64,000 nucleotides of DNA. Origin: JAAELZ01 sp965223465 (GTDB lineage: Bacteria; Pseudomonadota; Gammaproteobacteria; Arenicellales; Poriferihabitantaceae). Each line of letters opens with the position of its first letter. Position 1 is the stretch's first letter. The translations under genes were made by a program, and so were the position numbers. The stretch lies in NCBI GenBank assembly GCA_965223465.1, contig OZ245025.1, positions 1,550,001-1,614,000 of the forward strand. The letters run 5' to 3'. This document shows, piece after piece, positions 16,676 through 24,705 of the stretch. The notes below the pieces were generated by a model. That model saw nothing but the letters and a program-made list of their open reading frames with translations. It was not told the DNA's origin and did no database searches.

Positions 16676-17980
16676 ATGCGCTTAACCAAAATCGCTCGTT
16701 CCAATCATCACCCTCGTTTTAGTGAGCTGTCGCAGTTCAAGGTGATGGAATGGCTGTTCTGGCTGCGGAATTTCATGATTCTGGCACAACTGGCCGCGAT
16801 TCTAGCCGCCGTACACTTCATGCAAATTCCCCTGCCAATTTGGCCATTGGGCGCTGCTCCATTGTTGTTACTGATATTCAATTTATTGGTTTATTGGCGA
16901 TTGGAACAAGGTCATACTGCCACGGTGCTGGAAATCAGCCTGCATTTAGTGTTTGATATGCTGGTGTTTACCTATCTGCTTTACTGGACAGGTGGATCGG
17001 CAAATCCATTTGTTTCTGCTTATTTGGTACCCATCGCACTGGCTGCTGCGTTTGGCTATTTACGCCACGCCCTGGCACTCGGATTGGTCGGTGTTGCCTT
17101 ATATTCTTTTTTAATGCTGCGTTACATTCCTCTACCCCCAATGAACGGGCGCTTTGGGGGCGATTTTTCTTTGCATATTTTTGGTATGTGGCTGAATTTC
17201 ATTCTAAGTGCACTCATCACCATTGCTTTTGTGTATAGCCTGGCCCGTCTGGCGCGCGAAAGAGAAATCGCGCTTAAAAAAGCAGAGCAAAATAGCCTCA
17301 ATAGCCAACATTTAATCGCATTAGGATCACTGGCAGCAGGTGCGGCCCACGAGCTGGCCACCCCGCTTTCCAATATCGGCATGCTAGCGGATGAAATGGA
17401 TGCGCCCCAAAATAACTCGCGAGTTAGGTCAGACCTTGCAACCTCACTCAAAACCCAGGTGTCACTTTGCCAGGCCCAGATTCGTTTACTGCGCAATCAG
17501 GCCAATCTGGCGCAACACCCAGAAGCAATGCAGGGTAAGGTGGCTGAGGTGATGGCCGATATCCTCGAACAATTTAAAGCCATGCGATCTGACATTAGTG
17601 TGACCCTTGATCGCCCTTTTGAACCCGCACAATCGCTCATTTACGATATCAGCTTAAACCAAACCCTGCTAAATTTGCTTAACAATGCTGCTGACTCATC
17701 GGTTGAAAATGGCTACTATGATATAAACATCAACCATGCGACGATAGATAACAACTTAGTGATCTATATCGATGATTTTGGTGTTGGCCTGAAACCCGAA
17801 CATCAAAGCATGTTGGGTGAAGTTCCCTTTTCAACCAAACAAGGCGGGGTGGGCATCGGTTTATTGCTTGCGCAGGCAAATATACAACGACTGGGAGGCG
17901 AACTCGCTCTGTTTAACCGTGACAAGGAGCCATCCGGCGCGCGCGCAGAAATCACTTTACCCTTAATATCAGAGGCTTAA
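16676..17980 (+). CDS. regB: RegB/PrrB-type redox-responsive sensor histidine kinase
   Basis: A membrane kinase that senses quinone redox state and respiration and phosphorylates RegA. Six hydrophobic segments fill residues 25-195. The quinone-binding motif GGXXNPF is present as GGSANPF (106-112). The phosphoacceptor is H225 in AAHELATPLS, and C265 lies at the same residue number as the redox-active cysteine described in Rhodobacter RegB. The ATP-binding domain has the N box (NQTLLNLLNNAADSS), DFGVGL and GVGIGLLLAQ. The stop is two bases before regA. The neighbours (SCO, PCuAC, multiheme cytochromes) are typical Reg-controlled functions. Confidence 0.93.
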   Translation: MRLTKIARSNHHPRFSELSQFKVMEWLFWLRNFMILAQLAAILAAVHFMQIPLPIWPLGAAPLLLLIFNLLVYWRLEQGHTATVLEISLHLVFDMLVFTYLLYWTGGSANPFVSAYLVPIALAAAFGYLRHALALGLVGVALYSFLMLRYIPLPPMNGRFGGDFSLHIFGMWLNFILSALITIAFVYSLARLAREREIALKKAEQNSLNSQHLIALGSLAAGAAHELATPLSNIGMLADEMDAPQNNSRVRSDLATSLKTQVSLCQAQIRLLRNQANLAQHPEAMQGKVAEVMADILEQFKAMRSDISVTLDRPFEPAQSLIYDISLNQTLLNLLNNAADSSVENGYYDININHATIDNNLVIYIDDFGVGLKPEHQSMLGEVPFSTKQGGVGIGLLLAQANIQRLGGELALFNRDKEPSGARAEITLPLISEA

Positions 17981-17982
17981 GT

Positions 17983-18546
17983 ATGAGCAAATCCACTCAT
18001 GTGCTGATCATTGATGACGACACGGTATTCTGTCAATTGCTTGAAAAAGGTCTGAAGCGTTTGGGCTATTCAACGAGCAGTGCGCACAACGCTTTTCAAG
18101 CACTATCTGCAGCGGGGCCTGTCGACATTATCTTGCTGGATATGCGCCTGGGCAACGAGTCAGGCCTGGGTTTAATTGAACCTCTTATCGAAAAATACCA
18201 AAACGCAAAAATTATTGTGGTAACAGGCTATGCCAGCTTGGCAACGGCTGTTGATGCTGTAAAAAGGGGTGTAAGCAACTACATCGCTAAACCAATAGAC
18301 GTCGAAAGCGTGCATAAGATCATTCGAGATAGCCTCGACGATGGCATCAACGAAGCGGTTAGCCATGCTTCTAAGCCGACCAGTATTCCCGCACAACGCC
18401 CAAGCCTGAAACGGATGGAGTGGGAACACATTCAGCGTGTACTGGAAGAAAATCAAGGCAATATATCGCAAACCGCTAAGCAATTAGGGATGCATCGACG
18501 CACCTTGCAGCGCAAACTTAAAAAACACGCACCTCAGGAACGGTAG
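17983..18546 (+). CDS. regA: RegA/PrrA/ActR-type response regulator
   Basis: The DNA-binding partner of RegB. The receiver domain (residues 1-120) has the acidic pocket DDD (11-13), phosphoacceptor D53 in LLDMRLG and the conserved lysine in IAKPID. A proline-containing linker leads to a Fis-type helix-turn-helix (about 140-180: GNISQTAKQLGMHRRTLQRK), the hallmark of RegA proteins. The 187-residue length is normal. It is cotranscribed with regB. Confidence 0.95.
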   Translation: MSKSTHVLIIDDDTVFCQLLEKGLKRLGYSTSSAHNAFQALSAAGPVDIILLDMRLGNESGLGLIEPLIEKYQNAKIIVVTGYASLATAVDAVKRGVSNYIAKPIDVESVHKIIRDSLDDGINEAVSHASKPTSIPAQRPSLKRMEWEHIQRVLEENQGNISQTAKQLGMHRRTLQRKLKKHAPQER

Positions 18547-18668
18547 GCGAATAATTAACTAGAGCCCAATCTACGGGGCTGCGACAATTTACCACACCAA
18601 CCCAAGCATCTGACTAGGCTACACTTCCCGCAATCCAGTTTCCACCCAATACAAACCAACTATCACTC

Positions 18669-19175
18669 ATGAAAAAAATTCTATTTGCAGGCTTATTTGC
18701 CCTTGTATCCAACAGTTACGCGGGGCCGATCAGTATCGAAGATGCTTATGTGCGCCACATGCCTCCAACACAACCCAACACCGGCGCATTTATGTTATTT
18801 GTTAACAGTGGGGATGCAGATCGGGCAGCTGTAAGTGCTGAGAGTGATGTCGCTGAAAAAGTTGAGCTACACACGCACACTAACGATAACGGGGTTATGC
18901 GTATGCGCCAGGTCGAGAAAATTGATATCCCAGCAAATGGCCAGACCGAACTTAAACCCGGCGGCTTGCACGTGATGCTAATTGGCCTAAAAGCACCTCT
19001 TTCACTCGGCCAAATGGTTAACATCAAAGTAAACTTTGATGATGGCTCAAACGAAGTGATCCAGGCAGAAGTTAAAAGTGTAATGGCTGGCATGAAAATG
19101 CAAGATGGCATGCAAAACAAGCAAATGAACCACGGTGAGATGGATCATGGAAGCATGAAAAAGATGGCGCAATAG
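18669..19175 (+). CDS. PCuAC-family periplasmic copper(I) chaperone
   Basis: A periplasmic copper carrier that helps load the CuA site of heme-copper enzymes. A signal peptide ends near residue 18 (NSYAG). The metal motif H-x10-M-x21-H-x-M is present as H68, M79, H101 and M103. The 168-residue chain ends in a Met/His-rich tail (MAGMKMQDGMQ and following) that can bind further copper, as in other PCuAC proteins. It follows regA by 122 bases and matches the copper theme of the neighbouring SCO gene. Confidence 0.92.
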   Translation: MKKILFAGLFALVSNSYAGPISIEDAYVRHMPPTQPNTGAFMLFVNSGDADRAAVSAESDVAEKVELHTHTNDNGVMRMRQVEKIDIPANGQTELKPGGLHVMLIGLKAPLSLGQMVNIKVNFDDGSNEVIQAEVKSVMAGMKMQDGMQNKQMNHGEMDHGSMKKMAQ

Positions 19176-19256
19176 ATCAGCCACCGAATGACACTTACTG
19201 CGGCATACGAATACATTCACTTCTTGTAGTGGTGAAGTTGGGCTGGCCGCACGCGC

Positions 19257-19946
19257 CTAGTGCGGGCAGCCCTGTTTTTGGTATTCGATTAAATTGATAA
19301 GGGTTCGACCAGGCACATTCGGATAGCTTTCATTGAGCGTCTCCAGGCTCTGGATTCGATCAAGCCTGAATATTCTAAAATTCTGGCGCAACTCACACCA
19401 GGCGCCGATTGTCCAAACCGTGCCCCAGAAAAACAGCCCCAAAGGCCAGATGATACGCTCAGAGAGCTGATACTTTGCATCGGCATACTCGAGCCGTAAT
19501 TTTTTACTGGCTTCAATCGCCAAACGTACTTCTGCCAGCCTGGATGCAAGCTCCGTTGGAAGACGTTTGAGCGGCGCAAACAAACGGGTTTCGGATAGAT
19601 TATCCTGTAATTTATCGGGCAACACGGTTTGGATTTTGCTAAGCGCGGATTGCGCGGCCGTTGCCAATGCTGGATCCGCCCAACTATCTACGATACGAGC
19701 GCCTAATGTTAAGGCGCTGATTTCTTCATTACTAAACATTAAAGGCGGCAGATCGAACCCGTAGCGAACCACGTATCCCACTCCAGCCTCACCTTCAATA
19801 TTTACACCAGACAATATGAGATCCTTGATATCTCGATAGATGGTTCGTTCAGATACCTCCAAACGTTCTGCCAACCATTGTGCTGTGGTTACCCGACGGG
19901 TACGTAGAAACTGGATAATCTGAAACAGCCTGTCTGCACGCCGCAT
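19257..19946 (-). CDS. YafY-type transcriptional regulator (DeoR-like HTH plus WYL domain)
   Basis: A 229-residue regulator. Residues 1-60 form a DeoR-type winged helix (RRADRLFQIIQFLRTRR, then VTTAQWLAERLEVSERTIYR). Residues about 130-220 form a WYL ligand-sensing domain (LRLEYADAKYQLSERIIWPLGLFFWGTVWTIGAW). It lies three bases downstream of a VOC-family gene and is probably cotranscribed with it. A strong inverted repeat upstream of that gene is the likely operator. Confidence 0.88.
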   Translation of the reverse strand: MRRADRLFQIIQFLRTRRVTTAQWLAERLEVSERTIYRDIKDLILSGVNIEGEAGVGYVVRYGFDLPPLMFSNEEISALTLGARIVDSWADPALATAAQSALSKIQTVLPDKLQDNLSETRLFAPLKRLPTELASRLAEVRLAIEASKKLRLEYADAKYQLSERIIWPLGLFFWGTVWTIGAWCELRQNFRIFRLDRIQSLETLNESYPNVPGRTLINLIEYQKQGCPH

Positions 19947-19949
19947 TGC

Positions 19950-20342
19950 CTATGTTTGGTCGAAATAGGTAATCAAGTTTAGGCAAGCGCCTTGTGGATC
20001 ACTCACCACACAAAAACGTCCAACTTTCGGAATATCGCGTGGTTCAAGCAATACCTTGCCCCCGAGCTCCTTAGCAAGTTCTGCGCTCGCCTGAACGTCA
20101 TCAACGGTTACATACCCACCCCACATCGGTGGCATGCCCGCTGCCTCTGGCGGAATCGTCATCAAGCCTGCGAGCTCTTGATCCTGTCCATTCACTTTTG
20201 CCATTGTATAGGGTATGTCTCCTGGTGCTAGCTCAAATTGCCAGTCGAATAATTTACCATAAAATGATTTTGCCGCATCCACGTCAGTCGTCATTAACTC
20301 GTTCCAGCTAAACGTGCCATGTTGTTTCATTGGATTACTCAT
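19950..20342 (-). CDS. VOC (glyoxalase/bleomycin-resistance) family protein
   Basis: A 130-residue metal-dependent VOC-fold protein with two beta-alpha-beta-beta-beta units. It begins with HGTFSWNELMTTDVDAAKSF, typical of the lyase/dioxygenase-like VOC group, and ends with VVSDPQGACLNLI, where the usual metal-ligand Glu position is Asn. The substrate is unknown. It forms a two-gene unit with the WYL regulator downstream. Confidence 0.85.
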   Translation of the reverse strand: MSNPMKQHGTFSWNELMTTDVDAAKSFYGKLFDWQFELAPGDIPYTMAKVNGQDQELAGLMTIPPEAAGMPPMWGGYVTVDDVQASAELAKELGGKVLLEPRDIPKVGRFCVVSDPQGACLNLITYFDQT

Positions 20343-20401
20343 TGATTTGCCCTCATTGTTCCACTCATCATTAAGTGTTAGTTGAGACTATACCCCAAGC
20401 A

Positions 20402-20423
20402 TCCTGACATCATTATGTCAGGA
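20402..20423. promoter_or_regulatory. Perfect 9-bp inverted repeat, probable operator of the VOC/WYL operon
   Basis: TCCTGACAT-CATT-ATGTCAGGA: both arms are perfectly complementary, with a 4-base centre. It lies 60-81 bases before the VOC start codon, in promoter position, and no poly-T run follows it, so an operator is more likely than a terminator. YafY-type regulators often bind such a site upstream of their own operon. Confidence 0.6.
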
Positions 20424-20495
20424 GGAATGACCCAGTTTTGGATTTTCCAAACTATCCGGCAAGGTGGCAAGATCTCAGCCGATTAAAACGAATGG

Positions 20496-21014
20496 TTACT
20501 CAGGCTGGTTAGGGGGGTCCAGATCAGACAGTGTGGGGGTATTAGAATATCGCTGTTTCCATTTGTGAATGGTTTGCATTTCTGTTTTTAGCAGACCAAT
20601 CATATCTTCGGCAGCTTGTTGGATTTCCTTATCCAGACTTTGTGTTTGAATATCTCTATAGTACTCGCAAGCCGCCTCAAATTTAAGCAACACCAGCTCA
20701 ATCGACTCGCGCGCGCTAATCATATAGTGCGCAGAATCGATAATCGCACTTTCAATATTAACGTATTGATGCCAATGATATTCCCACGGGGCAACCCGTG
20801 GCAGTTCGATTGCTTTACAACGCGCTTTAAGCATAACAATATTGTCCGCGCGCATTTCCTCCACTTTCGCGAAAACTGCGGCGGCCTCATGATTATGATG
20901 CGCTTCCAAAGTTTGCCACAAATCCAGCCAGCGATGCGCGTATTCGTGCTCTAAACCGAGCGCGTGGGCATAAAAATCCGCGATGCTATCGGGCAATTTT
21001 TGCGCGCCGCTCAT
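20496..21014 (-). CDS. Helical-bundle protein coupled to korAB, possibly ferritin-like
   Basis: A 172-residue protein predicted to be almost entirely alpha-helical, with many Glu and His residues placed as in four-helix metal bundles (GLEHEYAHRW, NIESAIIDSAHY, TEMQTIHKW). It contains no CxxC or heme motif. The ATG overlaps the korB stop by four bases, so it is translationally coupled to the 2-oxoacid oxidoreductase. A ferritin- or rubrerythrin-like role protecting an oxygen-sensitive enzyme is attractive but unproven. Confidence 0.7.
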   Translation of the reverse strand: MSGAQKLPDSIADFYAHALGLEHEYAHRWLDLWQTLEAHHNHEAAAVFAKVEEMRADNIVMLKARCKAIELPRVAPWEYHWHQYVNIESAIIDSAHYMISARESIELVLLKFEAACEYYRDIQTQSLDKEIQQAAEDMIGLLKTEMQTIHKWKQRYSNTPTLSDLDPPNQPE

Positions 21015-21823
21015 ACCCTGAATTCCGCAGCAATATCCTGCAATTCAGCTTGTGCGATCAACTCGGGCTGCCACACAGGTAATTCTGCTTTGAATATGAC
21101 CCCGGTTATTAAATCGCCCAAAGTATAAATTCGCCTCGAGGCTTCAGCTACATTGTCAGTTGATTCAAACTCACCCGCCTGTACTTGCTTTTTCCATTCT
21201 TTTTGTTCCGGACGGAAAGTTACGCAAGGGCTGAGCACCTCGATAAATGAAAAGCCGCGATGCACTATCGCCTCGGTAATCAGCTTGGTCAACCCCGATG
21301 GATCACCCGAAAACCCTCGCGCGATAAAACTCGCACCTGAAGCAAGCGCAATGGCCAGCGGGTTAAATGGCCGTACCCCGGTTCCATGGGGTGCCAGTTT
21401 ATTTTCCCAATCCGGCGCGGTGGTCGGTGAAGACTGGCCTTTGGTCATACCATAAACTCGGTTGTCCATGACAATATAGGTTAAATCCATATTGCGCCGG
21501 CATGAATGGATGAAATGGTTACCACCAATCGAATACCCATCCCCATCACCACCCGCTACCAATACGGTCAAATCTGGACGTGCTGCTTTTAAGCCAGAGG
21601 CAACCGCCAATGGCCGTCCATGCACACCATGAAAACCATATGTATCGATGTACGCGGGAATGCGTGAGGAACACCCGATACCCGAAACAATCGCCGCATT
21701 GGCTTTGTCAAGCTCCAACCAGGCGAATGCACGCGTGATCGCCGCCACCACCGCAAAATCACCGCACCCCGGGCACCATATTGGTTTAACACCCGATTTA
21801 TAATCCTTGGCTTTATGCGGCAT
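21011..21823 (-). CDS. korB: 2-oxoacid:ferredoxin oxidoreductase beta subunit
   Basis: The thiamine-diphosphate-binding half of a 2-oxoacid (probably 2-oxoglutarate) ferredoxin oxidoreductase. The 270 residues begin with the diagnostic KPIWCPGCGDFAVV and contain the TPP/Mg motif GDGDGYSIGGNHFIH followed by NRVYGMTKGQ. Its start overlaps the korA end by 11 bases. No separate delta (ferredoxin) subunit is encoded beside it, as in the two-subunit KorAB form. Confidence 0.92.
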   Translation of the reverse strand: MPHKAKDYKSGVKPIWCPGCGDFAVVAAITRAFAWLELDKANAAIVSGIGCSSRIPAYIDTYGFHGVHGRPLAVASGLKAARPDLTVLVAGGDGDGYSIGGNHFIHSCRRNMDLTYIVMDNRVYGMTKGQSSPTTAPDWENKLAPHGTGVRPFNPLAIALASGASFIARGFSGDPSGLTKLITEAIVHRGFSFIEVLSPCVTFRPEQKEWKKQVQAGEFESTDNVAEASRRIYTLGDLITGVIFKAELPVWQPELIAQAELQDIAAEFRV

Positions 21824-23570
21824 GGTGCTGTTCCTCCTCTAGTTCTTTTATGAACGCAACAATCTCTCTTGGCCTAAAAAACAAGGGACCAGTACGACAC
21901 AAAACGGCAGTATCGTGAGGTAGAACCTGTTCGGACTGAAGCAAATGCGCCAGTTGTCCGGATTGATTAAGTTCAATGACAACGACTTGTCTCGCGCTGG
22001 CTATTTCCTGCTTGAGCGCATCTCTTTGCAAGGGCGAAATCAAGCGAATGGCAATAAGCTTGACACTTTTACCCTGTTGCCGAAGCCGGGCTGCCGCTTG
22101 TTGCACCGCATCAGTGGTGGAACCCCAGGTGATCAGTACCCACTCAGCGGATGGTGCGCCCGAAATATCCGCCCAGTGCGGCCCATAGTTAAAATCAACA
22201 ATTTTACGCAGCCGCTTACTGCTTTGTGATGCATGATCGCTGGCGAGACTAGAAGGAGTTCCTTTTTGATTATGTTCAAGCCCGTCTGCGGTATATTGAC
22301 CGCCCGATTGACCAGGGCGACTCATCGGCGAAACATGGTTTTCAGTCAGTGCATATCGTTGAAAGTTCGAAGCTTCATCCGGGTTAGCCTGGAGTCGCTT
22401 TAATGGCACTAAGACATCACTATCTGGCACATCAATGACTGTTTGCGACTGTCCTAACAGCTGATCCGTTAAGACAATCACCGCAGTTTGTAGATACTCC
22501 GCCAAATAAACCGCCCACTCGGTGGTGACAACGGTATCTTTAATCGAAGTCGGTGCCAATACCACATGCGGTGCATCACCGTGCGTACCGTAAACCGCGA
22601 TATTGATGTCACTTTGTTCCGTTTTGGTCGGAATACCCGTAGAGGGACCACCGCGCGTAACACAAGCAATGACAACCGGGGTTTCACTGGTTATTGCAAG
22701 ACCAATGGCCTCGATCATCAAACTCAACCCTGGCCCTGAGGTTGCGGTCAACGAAGGCAGACCGCCGAACGCTCCGCCGATGATCATGTTTATGGATGCC
22801 AGCTCATCTTCCGCCTGCAGCAACACACCACCCATTTTTTCCAATCGTGGCGCTAGATATTCAAGCATCTCACTGGCCGGGGTAATGGGGTAGGCTGCAA
22901 CAAAACGTATACCGCCTTTGAGTGCACCATATCCACTGGCTTCATTTCCACTGATACTCCAACGTGGATGACGGGCATCCAGTAGCGGTTGTTTGATTAA
23001 CGTTAAAGGGGATTTAAACAACACGCGGCCGGCCTTGATCGAAGCGCGGCTTTCATCCACCACTTGCTGACCTTTGTCACCCAGTTTTATCTGCAAAGCG
23101 GCGTCCATTTCCTCACCACCAATACCAATCCACTCTGCCAAAACGCCAAGTCCAACCATATTGGCTCGACCATTTTCTAGCGACTGGATGGTCTCCTTAA
23201 AAGGCGCTAACAGTACCGGCTGATTGGACGTGCGAATGAGGGCGGGTATCGCCGCTTCGTCACCATCGCAAATAATGACGCTGTCTTCAGCCAGTGGAAT
23301 TTCATCAGCAAAACGCTCCACGCCAAGCCAGTCAAGTGCTAGAAACGTATCGAAATAATCACCCTGAGAATGAATTTCATGGCTGGCAAATCGAATCATC
23401 ACCGCAGATTCACCCCCGCGAATTTGCGGGCCGTAAGAACGACTCATAAAAACATAAAAACCTTGTTTGGCCAATGCTTCTAATAATATCATTCCAGCAG
23501 TAACCGCACCCGAACCGCCAGAACCAGCGATGGCGACGGACCAAGTATTTACAGGGTTTGAATTAGGCAT
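21813..23570 (-). CDS. korA: 2-oxoacid:ferredoxin oxidoreductase alpha subunit (gamma-alpha fusion)
   Basis: A 585-residue fusion. The gamma domain covers residues 1-190 (AGSGGSGAVTAGMILLEALA, then SYGPQIRGGESAVMIRF); the alpha domain follows (NEASGYGALKGGIRFVAAYP, ITPASEMLEY, TATSGPGLSLM). Together with KorB it interconverts 2-oxoglutarate plus CoA and succinyl-CoA plus CO2, using ferredoxin. Such enzymes work in the oxidative TCA cycle of anaerobes and microaerophiles, or reductively in carbon fixation. An FNR-like site lies about 74 bases upstream. Substrate assignment rests on family resemblance. Confidence 0.92.
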   Translation of the reverse strand: MPNSNPVNTWSVAIAGSGGSGAVTAGMILLEALAKQGFYVFMSRSYGPQIRGGESAVMIRFASHEIHSQGDYFDTFLALDWLGVERFADEIPLAEDSVIICDGDEAAIPALIRTSNQPVLLAPFKETIQSLENGRANMVGLGVLAEWIGIGGEEMDAALQIKLGDKGQQVVDESRASIKAGRVLFKSPLTLIKQPLLDARHPRWSISGNEASGYGALKGGIRFVAAYPITPASEMLEYLAPRLEKMGGVLLQAEDELASINMIIGGAFGGLPSLTATSGPGLSLMIEAIGLAITSETPVVIACVTRGGPSTGIPTKTEQSDINIAVYGTHGDAPHVVLAPTSIKDTVVTTEWAVYLAEYLQTAVIVLTDQLLGQSQTVIDVPDSDVLVPLKRLQANPDEASNFQRYALTENHVSPMSRPGQSGGQYTADGLEHNQKGTPSSLASDHASQSSKRLRKIVDFNYGPHWADISGAPSAEWVLITWGSTTDAVQQAAARLRQQGKSVKLIAIRLISPLQRDALKQEIASARQVVVIELNQSGQLAHLLQSEQVLPHDTAVLCRTGPLFFRPREIVAFIKELEEEQHHAA

Positions 23571-23637
23571 AGAGGCACACCGTTTTCACCTGGCAATGGG
23601 AGTGCCGTTAGCATAACTGAGCTTACTCAGTTTCGGT

Positions 23638-23651
23638 GTGATCTAGGTCAA
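23638..23651 (-). promoter_or_regulatory. FNR-like site upstream of korAB
   Basis: On the - strand the sequence is TTGAC-CTAG-ATCAC, two mismatches from TTGAT-N4-ATCAA. A -10-like TATGCT covers 23615-23610, 32 bases from the site centre, which is the class II FNR spacing. The predicted transcription start is near 23603, about 33 bases before the korA ATG. Confidence 0.55.
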
Positions 23652-23666
23652 TGAATGGGGCTGAAA

Positions 23667-23927
23667 TTATTCGGCTATCTTCCAGGACTCATTGTCCTCA
23701 TGATGATGCTTGATTAAAGCACTTTTACGACAAACTTTCCTGACACGCTGCTCACTCAATTGAGTCGCCGATGAGATCGCTTGGGTAGAAATAAAACGAT
23801 CGCCACCTTGATGATCAAACCACCGCAATACTTGCGTAACAGTTTTTTCGTCTTTTTTATACTTGAGCCAGCCAAATATACCCAGCACCAATACGCAAGC
23901 GAATGTAAAAATTAGCCACTTTGTCAT
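23667..23927 (-). CDS. Small membrane-anchored protein with a possible winged-helix tail, function unknown
   Basis: About 86 residues from the ATG at 23927, which is preceded by GGAAAATCAG; an in-frame TTG lies four codons upstream. One N-terminal membrane helix (residues 3-20) is followed by a cytoplasmic basic region with a helix-turn-helix-like pattern (FISTQAISSATQLSEQRVRK). I do not recognise a named family. It stands alone between korA and a GST. Confidence 0.55.
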   Translation of the reverse strand: MTKWLIFTFACVLVLGIFGWLKYKKDEKTVTQVLRWFDHQGGDRFISTQAISSATQLSEQRVRKVCRKSALIKHHHEDNESWKIAE

Positions 23928-23979
23928 CTGATTTTCCAACTATTCAAGCACATTCAACTTTCCAGCGTATTAGTCTACA

Positions 23980-24627
23980 TCAACTTGTCAGCTTACTTTT
24001 TGAGAACCTGGTTTGTGGATCACGCAGCATATCGTAGGGATTGGCCCATCCATTTAGGGCTTTAAGTCGGTTAATCCAACTACTTACATTTATTGGTACC
24101 CGTACTTGTGCTTCCTCGGCGTACATCAGATAACCACAAAGAGAAAAGTCAGCAATAGTAACTTCCTTGCCAAGTATAAATTGTCGCCCATCATTGAGTT
24201 GGTCTTCTATGACGCCAACATCATGCACATACCGATCATAAAGCCAGGCGCTGGCGCCATCGGCTAATTCAAACCCTTTGAACTTCTTATCCGCGCGAAG
24301 TTGCGGCAAACACATGCCAATTTTATTGGCCTCCCAAATCAGCCATTCCAGACAGGCTTGCAATTTTGCGGAAGATTCACCACCGTATATTTGATATTTA
24401 CTTGCTATGTAAACCAAAATAGCGTTGGATTGAATCAGGCTTTTCTCCCCGTCAACCAGTAAAGGGACTTCACAAAACCTTGATTTACTGACAAATTCAG
24501 GATTGCGTTCAGACCGATCTGAGAATATGTCAATTACTTCGTACTGGTGTACGATATCGGCTGCTTGCAAACAAAATTTGACCTTAAAAACATGGCCTGA
24601 ATCTGGATGACCATACAATTTCATCAA
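23980..24627 (-). CDS. Glutathione S-transferase family protein
   Basis: A 215-residue cytosolic GST. The N-terminal thioredoxin-like domain has YGHPDSGHVFKVKFCLQAAD and the glutathione-contacting cis-Pro and Ser segments EVPLLVDGEKSLIQSNAIL. The all-helical C-terminal domain carries VTIADFSLCGYL, the conserved N-capping motif. The catalytic Ser/Cys class cannot be fixed by eye, and the substrate is unknown. Another, different GST lies at 35401-36030. Confidence 0.88.
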   Translation of the reverse strand: MMKLYGHPDSGHVFKVKFCLQAADIVHQYEVIDIFSDRSERNPEFVSKSRFCEVPLLVDGEKSLIQSNAILVYIASKYQIYGGESSAKLQACLEWLIWEANKIGMCLPQLRADKKFKGFELADGASAWLYDRYVHDVGVIEDQLNDGRQFILGKEVTIADFSLCGYLMYAEEAQVRVPINVSSWINRLKALNGWANPYDMLRDPQTRFSKSKLTS

Positions 24628-24705
24628 TCTGCCCTACCCGTTTAAGACCTAAATCCTACTCAACAAATACCCTATCATCTTATACTACCTAACGATACGC
24701 TAACG

